Source: Candidatus Hydrogenedentota bacterium
Lineage (GTDB): Bacteria > Hydrogenedentota > Hydrogenedentia > Hydrogenedentales > SLHB01
Direction: 5' to 3'
NCBI GenBank assembly: GCA_019695095.1
Contig: JAIBAQ010000049.1
Span: 1-35,300 of the forward strand
Length of the DNA: 35,300 nt
Below the pieces are notes generated by a model. The model was not told the origin of the DNA. It did no database searches and was given only the letters and a program-made list of their open reading frames with translations. Below, piece by piece: positions 1 through 7,652 of the stretch; position 1 is the stretch's first letter; every line of letters starts with the position of its first letter. A program made the translations under genes and the position numbers.

Positions 1-1
1 C

Positions 2-118
2 GCATCCGCCGCATCCGACGCCGTCCTCTCGCTGCCTTTACACCCGCAATTGACGGACAAACATCTTGCGGAAGTCATCGATGCGTTAAAGAAAGTCTTG
101 CGATACGCCCGACGCTAA
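2..118 (+). CDS. DegT/DnrJ/EryC1/StrS-type aminotransferase, C-terminal fragment
   Basis: Only the last 38 codons are in the window; the gene begins upstream. The frame ends in TAA at 116-118 and reads LPLHPQLTDKHLAEVIDAL followed by a short basic tail. The LPLHPxLT/S pattern followed by an amphipathic helix is the usual C-terminus of the PLP-dependent DegT/DnrJ/EryC1/StrS sugar aminotransferases, which make amino-sugars for surface polysaccharides or secondary metabolites. The catalytic lysine lies outside the window, so activity and substrate cannot be judged. A 43-bp tandem hairpin repeat begins one base after the stop codon. Confidence 0.72.
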   Translation, partial: ASAASDAVLSLPLHPQLTDKHLAEVIDALKKVLRYARR

Positions 119-247
119 CGTGTGGCAAGCATCTTGCCCGCCCCATTGCTCTTGTGCCTACCGTGTGGCAGGCATCTTGCCCGCCTCTTTGCTCTTGCGC
201 CTGCCGTGTGGCAGGCATCTTGCCTGCCTCTTTGCTCTTGTGCCTTT
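119..247. repeat. Three tandem 43-bp hairpin repeats
   Basis: Three units start at 119, 162 and 205 with an exact period of 43 bp. Each begins CGTGTGGCAGGCATCTTGC and ends with a TTGCTCTTGYGCCT-type segment. Inside the unit GGCAGGCA-TCT-TGCCTGCC forms a tight stem-loop, perfect in unit 3 and slightly degraded in units 1 and 2. The repeat fills the gap between a rightward stop (118) and a leftward stop (287), so it sits where a bidirectional terminator or a REP-like element would. Since 43 is not a multiple of three, each unit is read in a different frame, which argues against coding. Confidence 0.85.
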
Positions 248-286
248 GGTTAAGCCGTCGTTTCAGGCAGGATCCCTTCAAACAAT

Positions 287-775
287 CTACAACCCGACGG
301 TCTGGTCCAATTCCGCCAGAAACTTCGCAAGTTGACGTTTCGCGTCGTCCGTCAATCCGCGAAACTGCGCTCCCGATGCAAAACCGCCCTTTTCGGGCAC
401 GGCTTTGATCCACCGGACGACGCTCGCGGCGCTTATGCGCGCTCCATTGCGAAGCGCGATTGTCAGCTTCAGTTCCTGACCCGTCTCCAGCGGCTGTGAA
501 GTGAACAGCGAAGCCCCTTCGAGACTGAGGTCCAGCAGCTTGCCCTTTATCTTTACTGCGCTTACGCTCCAGACATCGGAGGCTCCCGCAGCCATCCCAA
601 TCATCATCTCGATTGCCACTTGACACGTGTGCCGGATCACGTGCCGTCGCTTACGCCGGATCTCGTGTCCGCCGCTGCTGCACTCCTCCGCCAACGCTCG
701 GAATCGTTCGTAGTCGATCCTCAATTCGCGATCTGCGGCGCGCCGCACGCTCGTTCGCCGTTCCTGACTTTGCAT
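287..775 (-). CDS. PilZ-domain protein, probable cyclic-di-GMP receptor
   Basis: A soluble 162-aa protein. About 45 residues of charged N-terminus precede a PilZ domain carrying both c-di-GMP signatures: an arginine-rich RRKRRHVIR segment (RxxxR) near residues 43-51, and DLSLEGASL ((D/N)xSxxG) about 40 residues later. Known PilZ proteins with both motifs bind c-di-GMP and control motility, adhesion or polysaccharide output. There is no fused catalytic or transmembrane part, so it probably acts through a partner. I take the ATG at 773-775; a TTG two codons upstream is possible. A link to the flagellar genes at 7.3-9.9 kb is speculation. Confidence 0.85.
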   Translation of the reverse strand: MQSQERRTSVRRAADRELRIDYERFRALAEECSSGGHEIRRKRRHVIRHTCQVAIEMMIGMAAGASDVWSVSAVKIKGKLLDLSLEGASLFTSQPLETGQELKLTIALRNGARISAASVVRWIKAVPEKGGFASGAQFRGLTDDAKRQLAKFLAELDQTVGL

Positions 776-930
776 TGCCAAAAGTCCCGCTCAGAATTCC
801 GGTCACCCCAGTGCAACGTCGGATTTCAGAGTCCCCTCGACAAAACAATAGCACAACTCGGTCAGTTGACCACGAACTTGGACATTGACGTAGAAATCCC
901 CTAGTATTCGTCCGTATAAAGGTGTGTGCC

Positions 931-1104
931 ATGCCCCAATGCTTGAATTGTGCCATAGAACTCATGCGCTATACCGGCACAATCTGGGATGACCAGGGAA
1001 ACGTAGATTCCCGCATACCCGGATTGGTGAATGGTGAGTGTCCCGTCTGTTCCGGGTCATCGCCCCTCGAAGCCGATACGTTTGAGAAAGTACGGCAGCC
1101 CTAG
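931..1104 (+). CDS. 57-aa CxxC...CxxC microprotein, possible zinc ribbon
   Basis: A small ORF opening with ATG at 931, preceded by AAAGGTG six to seven bases upstream. It contains MPQCLNC at the start and GECPVCSGSS about 35 residues later, giving two CxxC pairs, the pattern of a zinc knuckle or ribbon. Between them lies an acidic stretch (TIWDDQGNVDSRIPG). No membrane segment or signal peptide is visible. It lies between a divergent PilZ gene and a membrane protein that starts 107 bp downstream. I do not recognise a family. Start signal and cysteine spacing make it more likely real than chance, but the size leaves doubt. Confidence 0.5.
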   Translation: MPQCLNCAIELMRYTGTIWDDQGNVDSRIPGLVNGECPVCSGSSPLEADTFEKVRQP

Positions 1105-1211
1105 TCCGGCAACGCCGGATTGCAGCCGCGCGATTGTGAATTCCCGCCAGTAATGGCGGTTCTTTGTGTATCTATGCCGACCTGCAATCCAACGCACGGA
1201 GAGCGCTTTCG

Positions 1212-2471
1212 ATGAAGCAGCCGCATGTCTGGAATTCCACTGACTACCGAATCGTTGCTGCCATCATGGGACTGATGGGCGCCTTCTTTTGGGCCATTCG
1301 CGGCACCGGCGGCTACGGCGGCGAGATGGGCGGTATGCTCGCCGGTTTCGGTTGGGCGGTCCTTTGGTACGGTTTCTCGCAAGTCGGCGAAGGCGCCGAT
1401 CGAAGACCCTACGGTCACCCTTGGCTGTTCATGGCCATCACCCTCGGCATCGCATATGGAGGCTTCACCGGCTACGGCGTCTATATCGCGTGGGTACAAG
1501 GCAAGTTCCAATCCAACCCCAACGAAATGCTCCATGAAGTGTCTGCGTGGACCGGCTATGCGATGCTCTTCATCTGCGGTCTGCACTGGGGCGGCAATAC
1601 CGGCTGCTTCATGGCATGGTGCGCTCCCTCAAAACCGATACACGCCCGGGACTGGACCTTGCGCCTCGCCTCGGGCTTCATTGGGGCCGTGGCGGCTGCG
1701 CTGTTTGTACGCGCGTTTCCGCAGCTCTTTCTCCCTTTCTACAGCGAAGGAATCTACGCCAATCCCGGCTACAAGACCTGCATAAGGGCACTGGATTCGC
1801 TGCATACCATCGCGCCTCACGTAGGCGTATTTCTGGGCTTTCTGTCCTTTGAAGTGCTCCGCGGAGACCGCCGCGCCGTGTACATGATTCTGACGATGGC
1901 CCTTGGATTCGCGATCCCCTTCGCCGTTGGCGGTTACTGGCATACATTAAACGGTTCCGAACTGAAACTAGGCTGGTGGAAGAATTGGGAGATGAGCATC
2001 GGCCTCGGCGGCGGACTCGCCTTTGGAATCGCCTTCTGGCTGTTTAACCAACCCGCCCAGACCGCGCGCCTCCGACTGAGCCCCAAGTCCCTCGCCTTCT
2101 TTCGCTCGGGTCTTCCCTTCGGTGTGCCGGTACTGGTCGTCGTGTTAGGAGCAATCGACGGTCGATGCGGACTGCACGACATCGAAGTGCCTTCCAACTA
2201 CATATGGGGATTTCTTGCTTTAGGCACTGCAGGAATGGCGGCGCTTTGGTTCTGGCGCGCTCGACACGAAGATTCGTCGCCGATAACACATGAATACCGC
2301 GTCTCAACAAATGCCCTCGCCATCTATATTGCGGTAATCGTCGTTGCCGGGTGGGTGGTCACCATACCCAAGGAATGGAAGCTCGCCAACGTCGTGCTTG
2401 TTGGCTTGTATATCGTCTACCTGGGCGTCAGCGCCGTACTGCTGCGCGTATTTCAGAAACGCATCACGTAG
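1212..2471 (+). CDS. Polytopic inner-membrane protein of unknown function
   Basis: A 419-aa very hydrophobic protein with roughly ten to eleven predicted membrane segments separated by short loops. I use ATG 1212, with GGAGAG eight bases upstream; an in-frame extension to 1164 lacks a ribosome binding site. Distinctive features are the glycine-rich first helix region (FWAIRGTGGYGGEMGG), an aromatic HWGGNTGCFMAWC stretch near residue 140, and a WWKNWEMSIGLGGGLAFG segment near residue 260. Small residues packed in helices and conserved-looking aromatic/glycine patches suggest a transporter or a membrane-embedded enzyme. I cannot assign a family. It converges with the SSS symporter 69 bp away. 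Confidence 0.8.
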   Translation: MKQPHVWNSTDYRIVAAIMGLMGAFFWAIRGTGGYGGEMGGMLAGFGWAVLWYGFSQVGEGADRRPYGHPWLFMAITLGIAYGGFTGYGVYIAWVQGKFQSNPNEMLHEVSAWTGYAMLFICGLHWGGNTGCFMAWCAPSKPIHARDWTLRLASGFIGAVAAALFVRAFPQLFLPFYSEGIYANPGYKTCIRALDSLHTIAPHVGVFLGFLSFEVLRGDRRAVYMILTMALGFAIPFAVGGYWHTLNGSELKLGWWKNWEMSIGLGGGLAFGIAFWLFNQPAQTARLRLSPKSLAFFRSGLPFGVPVLVVVLGAIDGRCGLHDIEVPSNYIWGFLALGTAGMAALWFWRARHEDSSPITHEYRVSTNALAIYIAVIVVAGWVVTIPKEWKLANVVLVGLYIVYLGVSAVLLRVFQKRIT

Positions 2472-2540
2472 TCGAAGAAAGTCGCCGCGAACCGAATCGC
2501 GACAAGTAGACAACTGCTGCGGTTCTATCCGTGCCGACAC

Positions 2541-4172
2541 CTACTCCGCTTCGCCCTCTACGGGTTTTCGCGTCCAGATTGTGAGATTAGTCAAGTCACG
2601 TGTTCGCTGCTGAAACAGACTGGCAACACCGTACGCGACGAGAAACAGCAGGATGTTTCCGAAGACGCCGGTGTAGTACGTGTGAATCGGTTTGCTCAAG
2701 AGGTCGGCCCAATTCTCCGACAACCCAAACACGGCCATGAGTTTCAACTTCGTGACAATCTCCAGCTCGATGGCGGTGATGTATCCCGTAAAAATGAGCG
2801 TGCAAACAATGCCCGCCAGAACACTCTTCCCGTTGCCGCGCGTCGTAAAGAAGCCGAGCAGGTAGATTCCCAAGATGCCTCCCCAAAGCAGAGCGGCTAA
2901 TTTCGTTCCCGTGTGCTGAAGCGTCAGCTTGCTCATCTGGTTGAAGAGAATCGCGCCGCCCATCATGATTAAGCAACTGAATGCCGTTACGATGCGCGCC
3001 GCAAGCACGTAGTGCTTCTCGTCTCCGTTCTTCACGAGATGACGCCGATAGATGTCCGTAATAGTGACCGCCGAAATCGCGTTCACGCTCGATGACGAAG
3101 CCGACATTGCCGCGGCCAGCACGCCCGTAATCACAAGTCCCAGTATCCCCGACGGCAGCCTGCTCACGCAGAAGTAGGGGAGTATGGACTCGGCCTTCGC
3201 GCCACCCTCGCCGGTCAGAATAGCCGCGGCCGCCGGATCTGGGTTGACCTGGTAGAACACATAAAGGCTGGTGCCCAGAAACATGAAGAATGCCCACGTC
3301 GGCACACTACACAGACAACAGATCCAAATTGAAAGCGTAGCCTCCCTCGGGTTCTTTGCCGCCACGTATTTCTGGATCGTGTTCTGATTGCTGCTGTATT
3401 CCGTCAGCCAGTTGTTTAGTCCCATCACGAACATCATCAAGATGGCTTGCTCGCGCAGGCTAAACCACTTCGCCTTTTCGATCGTATTCGTGGCCGCATT
3501 CAAATCGCCGAGCATGAATTTGTGATCGGCGAGTGCCGTCGAGATGATGGTGGAAATACCGCCGTCTATACCTCGAACGATCATGATGAAACACAGAATT
3601 GCCCCACCCCACAACAGAAACGCTTGAACAAATTGAGCCGTGACAATCGCCCGGATGCCTCCCGAAACCGTATAGATCGCAATTACGATTCCTCCCGCAA
3701 AGATGCACACATACGGATCCGCGCCGGTCATCTGCTGAAACACGAGCGACACGAGATAAAGGATCGTGCTGATGCGCGCCACCTGGGTCACCAGGAACGC
3801 AATCGCTGCGTACAAACGAATACCAGGGCCAAATCGTCCTTCCAGGTATTCAAACGCCGATGTGCATCGACTGCGGCGAAACATGGGCAGGATAGTCAGG
3901 GACGTGATAAGTATGCCCACGGGAAGCATAAAGGCCGGCAGCAAACGCAAATACGCCGTCTTGTATGCATCGGCAGGAAAGGCTACGACCGTTATGGAAC
4001 TAATGGATGTCGCGAACATGGCCAAGCCAAGCAGCCACGCGGGAAACGAGCGGTTACCAACGAAGTAGCCGTCGGTTGATTTGTTCCGCCGCGCGAAATA
4101 GGGCCCTACCGACGCCATGGCCACGAAGTACACAATGACGATGGTCCAGTCCAAGGCTCCGAAGTGTGACAT
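2541..4172 (-). CDS. Sodium:solute symporter (SSS family)
   Basis: 543 aa with about thirteen to fourteen hydrophobic segments. The N-terminus LDWTIVIVYFVAMASVG leads into FARRNKSTDGYFVGNRS, a typical SSS opening where helix 1 is followed by the Y(F)xGGR-like turn. SGGIRAIVTAQFVQ near residue 170 and the central AAAMSASSSSVNAISAV segment match family helices that hold the sodium site. SSS proteins use the Na+ gradient to import sugars, sialic acid, amino acids, vitamins or carboxylates; the substrate cannot be read from sequence. I chose the ATG at 4170-4172, immediately downstream of a GGGAGGGGGG stretch, rather than the 31-codon longer frame. UroD-like and sialidase-like neighbours suggest a sugar or sugar-acid substrate. 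Confidence 0.9.
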   Translation of the reverse strand: MSHFGALDWTIVIVYFVAMASVGPYFARRNKSTDGYFVGNRSFPAWLLGLAMFATSISSITVVAFPADAYKTAYLRLLPAFMLPVGILITSLTILPMFRRSRCTSAFEYLEGRFGPGIRLYAAIAFLVTQVARISTILYLVSLVFQQMTGADPYVCIFAGGIVIAIYTVSGGIRAIVTAQFVQAFLLWGGAILCFIMIVRGIDGGISTIISTALADHKFMLGDLNAATNTIEKAKWFSLREQAILMMFVMGLNNWLTEYSSNQNTIQKYVAAKNPREATLSIWICCLCSVPTWAFFMFLGTSLYVFYQVNPDPAAAAILTGEGGAKAESILPYFCVSRLPSGILGLVITGVLAAAMSASSSSVNAISAVTITDIYRRHLVKNGDEKHYVLAARIVTAFSCLIMMGGAILFNQMSKLTLQHTGTKLAALLWGGILGIYLLGFFTTRGNGKSVLAGIVCTLIFTGYITAIELEIVTKLKLMAVFGLSENWADLLSKPIHTYYTGVFGNILLFLVAYGVASLFQQRTRDLTNLTIWTRKPVEGEAE

Positions 4173-4320
4173 GGCTACCCCCCTCCCTGTCGCACGGTCC
4201 CAAGCATCCGGAAATTCGCCCGCCGGGAACTGAAGAAACCTGGTGCAGTATTCCGACTGAGGCAACTCATGTCAATTGCGCGGTCGAGCCGTCACGGATC
4301 CGCCCTTCGGGAAGGCAGCC

Positions 4321-5622
4321 CTATCCGAAACGCGCTGCTTCATCCATGGCAATCGCTGCCCATTCCCAAAGCCGGGACGGCTCGTTGCGCACTGTAGAAA
4401 TGTCCTTCAAGATAATCTCGACGTGACACTCTCCCCCTGCGACTTCAAGAAACTCTCGAAGGTTCATTCGCGCTTGGGCCGGGTCCCACGAGGTTTCCGC
4501 CAAAATGGCCGGATTCGGTTTGTGGCTAATCACATAGTCGCGCCCAAGCCCCTCCACCGCACGCTCATAGTTGCTCCATGCGCTTACCGAGACTTTCCGC
4601 AGATTGGGGATCTTGCGCAACGAGTCTACTTTGTCATCGATCGGCTCACTACCGCCGTAGTACGTCATCCCCCACCGGTTCAACCAGCGAAGCTCGTGCG
4701 ACAACGCGTAGTCCCAGAACATCTCCGGCGAGACTTCCGAGAAGATTTGGGCTCTCGAACTACCCCACATGTGGCAAGGCATCGTAGTCTCCGAATTGGG
4801 GGCACCACCCGGCATCTCGCTCACGAATCCATATCCGCCAGTGCCAATGCGCGAGTTGTCGCAATTCGAATCCAGCAGATTCTGCTTCGCGAGCTGTTCA
4901 AGCTCCGCGAGCCAGGCATCTACGATGTGTTTCACGGCCGCGTTTACAATATCCGGCCTGAGAATGAAGTCCATCAACGCTTCCGTCACGCCCCACCACC
5001 GGACCAGACTGTCCCAGGGTGAAAACCACACATGCTTTTGGCCAGTCTTCTTGATCGGGATAATGTCTTCGTATGCGTCGATCATGGCCGCGTGGTGAAA
5101 CGCAGTGGCGGCAGTATCATGCGTCACGGTTGGGGTCCTGATGGCCTCGATGTCCTCCAATACGCGAATCTGCGTATGATATCGCTTCGAGACTACTCCT
5201 TCGCTTGATTCGGGCGGTGCAACATCCGCCTCTTCAAGGATGCTGAAGTTCGTGCTGCGAATCGCAAGCGGACACGCCAGGTGTTCATTCACGACCATGT
5301 CGCACGGGAAATGCCTCCACTGATACAGCATTCTCCGAAGCGCCTGCTCTTGCATTCGCGCCCACGGATGGACCGCGCGCAACGACAGCTCGTCAATGAC
5401 AGTCAATTCGTTCCAGCACACCTCATCAATGAGTACCATGGGGCGGCGTCCGTCAAGATCGTTGAGATGAGTCCATAACTTGGCTTTCTCGGTGTGAACA
5501 GGGAGTGAAGCTGCTTGCGAGATAGCTTCCGCCAGTCTTCGAAGAATGTCTCGGTCCCTAACGTCGAGGCAGACTTCCTCGGTTGGGAATATAGGCATGG
5601 CCTGTGTGAAATCGTGCAACAT
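4321..5622 (-). CDS. Uroporphyrinogen decarboxylase-like (URO-D/MtaA superfamily) protein
   Basis: 433-aa soluble protein. The C-terminal half has the superfamily layout: a helix with a long acidic/aromatic run, then HELRWLNRWGMTYYGGSEP, then LRKIPNLRKVSVSAWSN and AILAETSWDP, corresponding to late strands of the (beta/alpha)8 barrel. The family includes haem-synthesis UroD and corrinoid methyltransferases such as MtaA and CmuA. This copy is diverged: the GCE motif of many paralogues reads GSE, and CHMWG may supply metal ligands. It is unlikely to be the haem enzyme because no haem gene is nearby. Similar diverged paralogues are common beside sugar-catabolism genes. Start ATG 5622 has GGGGGAG eight to nine bases upstream. 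Confidence 0.75.
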   Translation of the reverse strand: MLHDFTQAMPIFPTEEVCLDVRDRDILRRLAEAISQAASLPVHTEKAKLWTHLNDLDGRRPMVLIDEVCWNELTVIDELSLRAVHPWARMQEQALRRMLYQWRHFPCDMVVNEHLACPLAIRSTNFSILEEADVAPPESSEGVVSKRYHTQIRVLEDIEAIRTPTVTHDTAATAFHHAAMIDAYEDIIPIKKTGQKHVWFSPWDSLVRWWGVTEALMDFILRPDIVNAAVKHIVDAWLAELEQLAKQNLLDSNCDNSRIGTGGYGFVSEMPGGAPNSETTMPCHMWGSSRAQIFSEVSPEMFWDYALSHELRWLNRWGMTYYGGSEPIDDKVDSLRKIPNLRKVSVSAWSNYERAVEGLGRDYVISHKPNPAILAETSWDPAQARMNLREFLEVAGGECHVEIILKDISTVRNEPSRLWEWAAIAMDEAARFG

Positions 5623-5851
5623 GTTCGACTCTCCCCCTGCACGAGGTTGGAGATGCCGCGTATCGTACTACGTACTACGCGAAGAGCGGTGTCTCCCCCT
5701 GCTCGCTCTTATCGAACTTCTCGAATACTGCGGAGTTCCCCTTACTGCTTGTGCCCTGCCGGGACGACCTGCAACGTCCCACACAAGCTCACCCCATTAT
5801 ACATGGCCACGCCAATTGCGAAAACCGTCGCGATTTCTCACTCGACGGTTC

Positions 5852-7150
5852 TCAACGAATCGTGAGCACGTACTTGTAGCAGTCCCCTGCCCCCTTTTCG
5901 GCGGGGTCGGCAAATTGCCCGTAAAGCGTCATGTAAAGCTCAAGTGCGTGCGTCTCCCGGTCCTCCAGAAGCGAGAAATTCGAGAACTGGATGTCCTTAC
6001 CCTGGTCAGGTTGACGGTCATCGACAACCGTCACCGTCGACTTTTTCAACGCAGCCTTCTCTTCATCCACCTCCGCGATCACCAACGGATAGCGCGGCAT
6101 ATTACCCGCTGGCGGTTCGGGCGTGATGTTACCGAACCAATAGAGCTTTCCCGTCACACTGTGCCGAATCATACGGTGAAATGACGACGGCGAATAGAAA
6201 CTCGTTCCGTCGTCGTATTTCCACTCGCCGGGCGCGGTCAGCGTCTTTCCGCCGTCGGTCGAGACACTAAAGAACTTCCGTCCCGGAATTGTCGCCTTCG
6301 TGCCGTCCCATCCTTCGGTGGAACCACGCCATACAACGAGAATCCGTCCGTCCTTCAATTGGACCACTTCCGGCTCCATCAATCCGCGCGCCGACATCTC
6401 CGGATTAATCTCCACGTGCGCCCCCGCCGTCCAGACGAAATCCTGCGCGGCATCGTCCCACACGCCGCTGAACATAACCGACCCCATGCGCCAGATTCGC
6501 TCGTTGTTCTTCGGATCGCCCGGCGCGTTTGCATGCGCTACACAGTGCAACAACGTACCGTCTGGCAATACCTCGATGTTGCTCCCGATGTACGCCTCGT
6601 TGCGATCCAAGTACGTCGCCTTCATCGGCTCGTTTGGATCGAAGTCCTCGCCGTCCTCATACCGCAACTGCTTCGGCGTAGACCACGTGCGCCCCGCATC
6701 ACGGCTGTATCGCGAATACGTCCAGCAGTGATAGAGCTTCCCTTCCTGGATCTGCCGCAGCCACATCTGCACCAACACACCCGGCTTCGGCGCGTACACG
6801 CTGCACGCCTCGCCTTCCCATACCGTTACGCCGTTGTAGTTAATGTTGTTCGATGGTTGGACCTTGACGAATTCCGACCAGGTCTTGCCATTATCGCTCG
6901 ACCACCGCGCCACAATGTCGTCGGAGACATCGTCGAGCGTCTGCGAACTCTGCACCTCGCGCCGCTCTAGCCCCGGGCCGACATACTGCATCGACGCCAG
7001 CACCGAGGTACCAGGCCTATCGTGCTTCCGATACAGTTCCTTCTTCACATCGGCGATGGGCGAATTTGTCTTCCATGGAGGAATGTCCTGCGCGAAGGTT
7101 AATCCCGAAACCAAAACAAACACGCAAAGGAGAAGGGCTATTCGGTACAT
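5852..7150 (-). CDS. Secreted sialidase-like (BNR/Asp-box) beta-propeller protein
   Basis: 432 aa. An N-terminal signal peptide (hydrophobic IALLLCVFVLVSGLTFA, likely cleaved after AQ) precedes a domain with repeated Asp-boxes: SSDNGKTW, SRDAGRTW and STDGGKTL, spaced as in a six-bladed sialidase propeller. Other propeller features are the GRILVVWRGSTEGW and YSPSSFHRMIR strands. Many such proteins are exo-alpha-sialidases, but others only share the fold; I do not see a clear arginine triad, so activity is uncertain. It should work outside the cell or in the periplasm, upstream of uptake. Start ATG 7150 follows GGGGGAAC. It lies in the same orientation as the UroD-like and SSS genes but 229 bp away, so it is probably a separate transcript. 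Confidence 0.82.
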   Translation of the reverse strand: MYRIALLLCVFVLVSGLTFAQDIPPWKTNSPIADVKKELYRKHDRPGTSVLASMQYVGPGLERREVQSSQTLDDVSDDIVARWSSDNGKTWSEFVKVQPSNNINYNGVTVWEGEACSVYAPKPGVLVQMWLRQIQEGKLYHCWTYSRYSRDAGRTWSTPKQLRYEDGEDFDPNEPMKATYLDRNEAYIGSNIEVLPDGTLLHCVAHANAPGDPKNNERIWRMGSVMFSGVWDDAAQDFVWTAGAHVEINPEMSARGLMEPEVVQLKDGRILVVWRGSTEGWDGTKATIPGRKFFSVSTDGGKTLTAPGEWKYDDGTSFYSPSSFHRMIRHSVTGKLYWFGNITPEPPAGNMPRYPLVIAEVDEEKAALKKSTVTVVDDRQPDQGKDIQFSNFSLLEDRETHALELYMTLYGQFADPAEKGAGDCYKYVLTIR

Positions 7151-7241
7151 GGGGGTTCCCCCGTCTTTGGTATGTACAACGCCCTTTCTTATACCACGTT
7201 ACGCCACGGCCAGGACACACAACGCATAGGACTCACAACAC

Positions 7242-7279
7242 ATAGGACGGATCCGTCGGATACGACCGATCCGTCCTAT
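7242..7279. repeat. 38-bp hairpin element between the fliD group and the sialidase gene
   Basis: ATAGGACGGATC (7242-7253) pairs with GATCCGTCCTAT (7268-7279). An inner GTCG/CGAC pair continues the stem after a single C:C mismatch and closes on a GATA loop. CATAGGAC also occurs just upstream at 7225, so the arm is partly repeated. The hairpin lies 22 bp beyond the stop of the leftward small gene at 7301. It could act as a terminator, but no T-run follows on the leftward strand. A dispersed palindromic repeat is equally likely. Confidence 0.75.
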
Positions 7280-7300
7280 CAAATTGCTTCAATCCGAAAT

Positions 7301-7510
7301 CTACTTCTCCCCCGCCTCCGTGAACCTCGCCCCGGCCGTGACCTTATTCACCGTGACAAGCAGCAGCAGCCGGTTTCCCGTACCCGGTTCAACCGTCGTA
7401 TACGCTCTCCACCCGCCATCTTCCACATCGGACTTGGCCACAATTCCACTCTCCAGCATAGGCGGCGGATGAACCTCCTTTGACACTATCTCGACTTCGT
7501 GTGGCCGCAT
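7301..7510 (-). CDS. Small protein (69 aa) downstream of fliS, unknown function
   Basis: ATG at 7508-7510 is preceded by GGGAGCGA and a second GGGGGAG further up, so translation is plausible. The protein runs MRPHEVEIVSKEVHPPP, then a segment with WRAYTTVEPGTGNRLLLLV, and ends TEAGEK. It is soluble, with no signal peptide, metal motif or coiled coil. An internal Met at codon 18 has a perfect AAGGAGGT (7473-7480) but 13 bases away, so a 52-aa form is possible. It follows fliS by 142 bp in the same orientation, in the position where many genomes carry fliT or another small flagellar accessory gene, but it does not resemble FliT. Function unknown. Confidence 0.5.
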   Translation of the reverse strand: MRPHEVEIVSKEVHPPPMLESGIVAKSDVEDGGWRAYTTVEPGTGNRLLLLVTVNKVTAGARFTEAGEK

Positions 7511-7652
7511 TCGCTCCCGCGTGCTCCCCCTTCCTGGTCCTCGCACTATACCACGGTGGAAACCGGCGGATTTGTGCATACGGCGGCGCACAAAACGAAG
7601 GCGGACAACCTTTCGGTTGCCCGCCTCGCCCAAATCACTCGCGACTGAGTGG

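Noticed and set aside
119-247. CRISPR array
   Set aside because: Units are directly joined with no unique spacers, there are only three, and no cas genes are in the window. The same applies to the decamer array at 17851-17945.
120-408. Two overlapping plus-strand frames across the 43-bp repeats
   Set aside because: They simply translate the repeat in different frames (VAGILPASL-like strings); no ribosome binding site and no domain.
4276-5022. 248-codon plus-strand frame inside the UroD-like gene
   Set aside because: Arg/His-rich antisense shadow of a well-supported gene.
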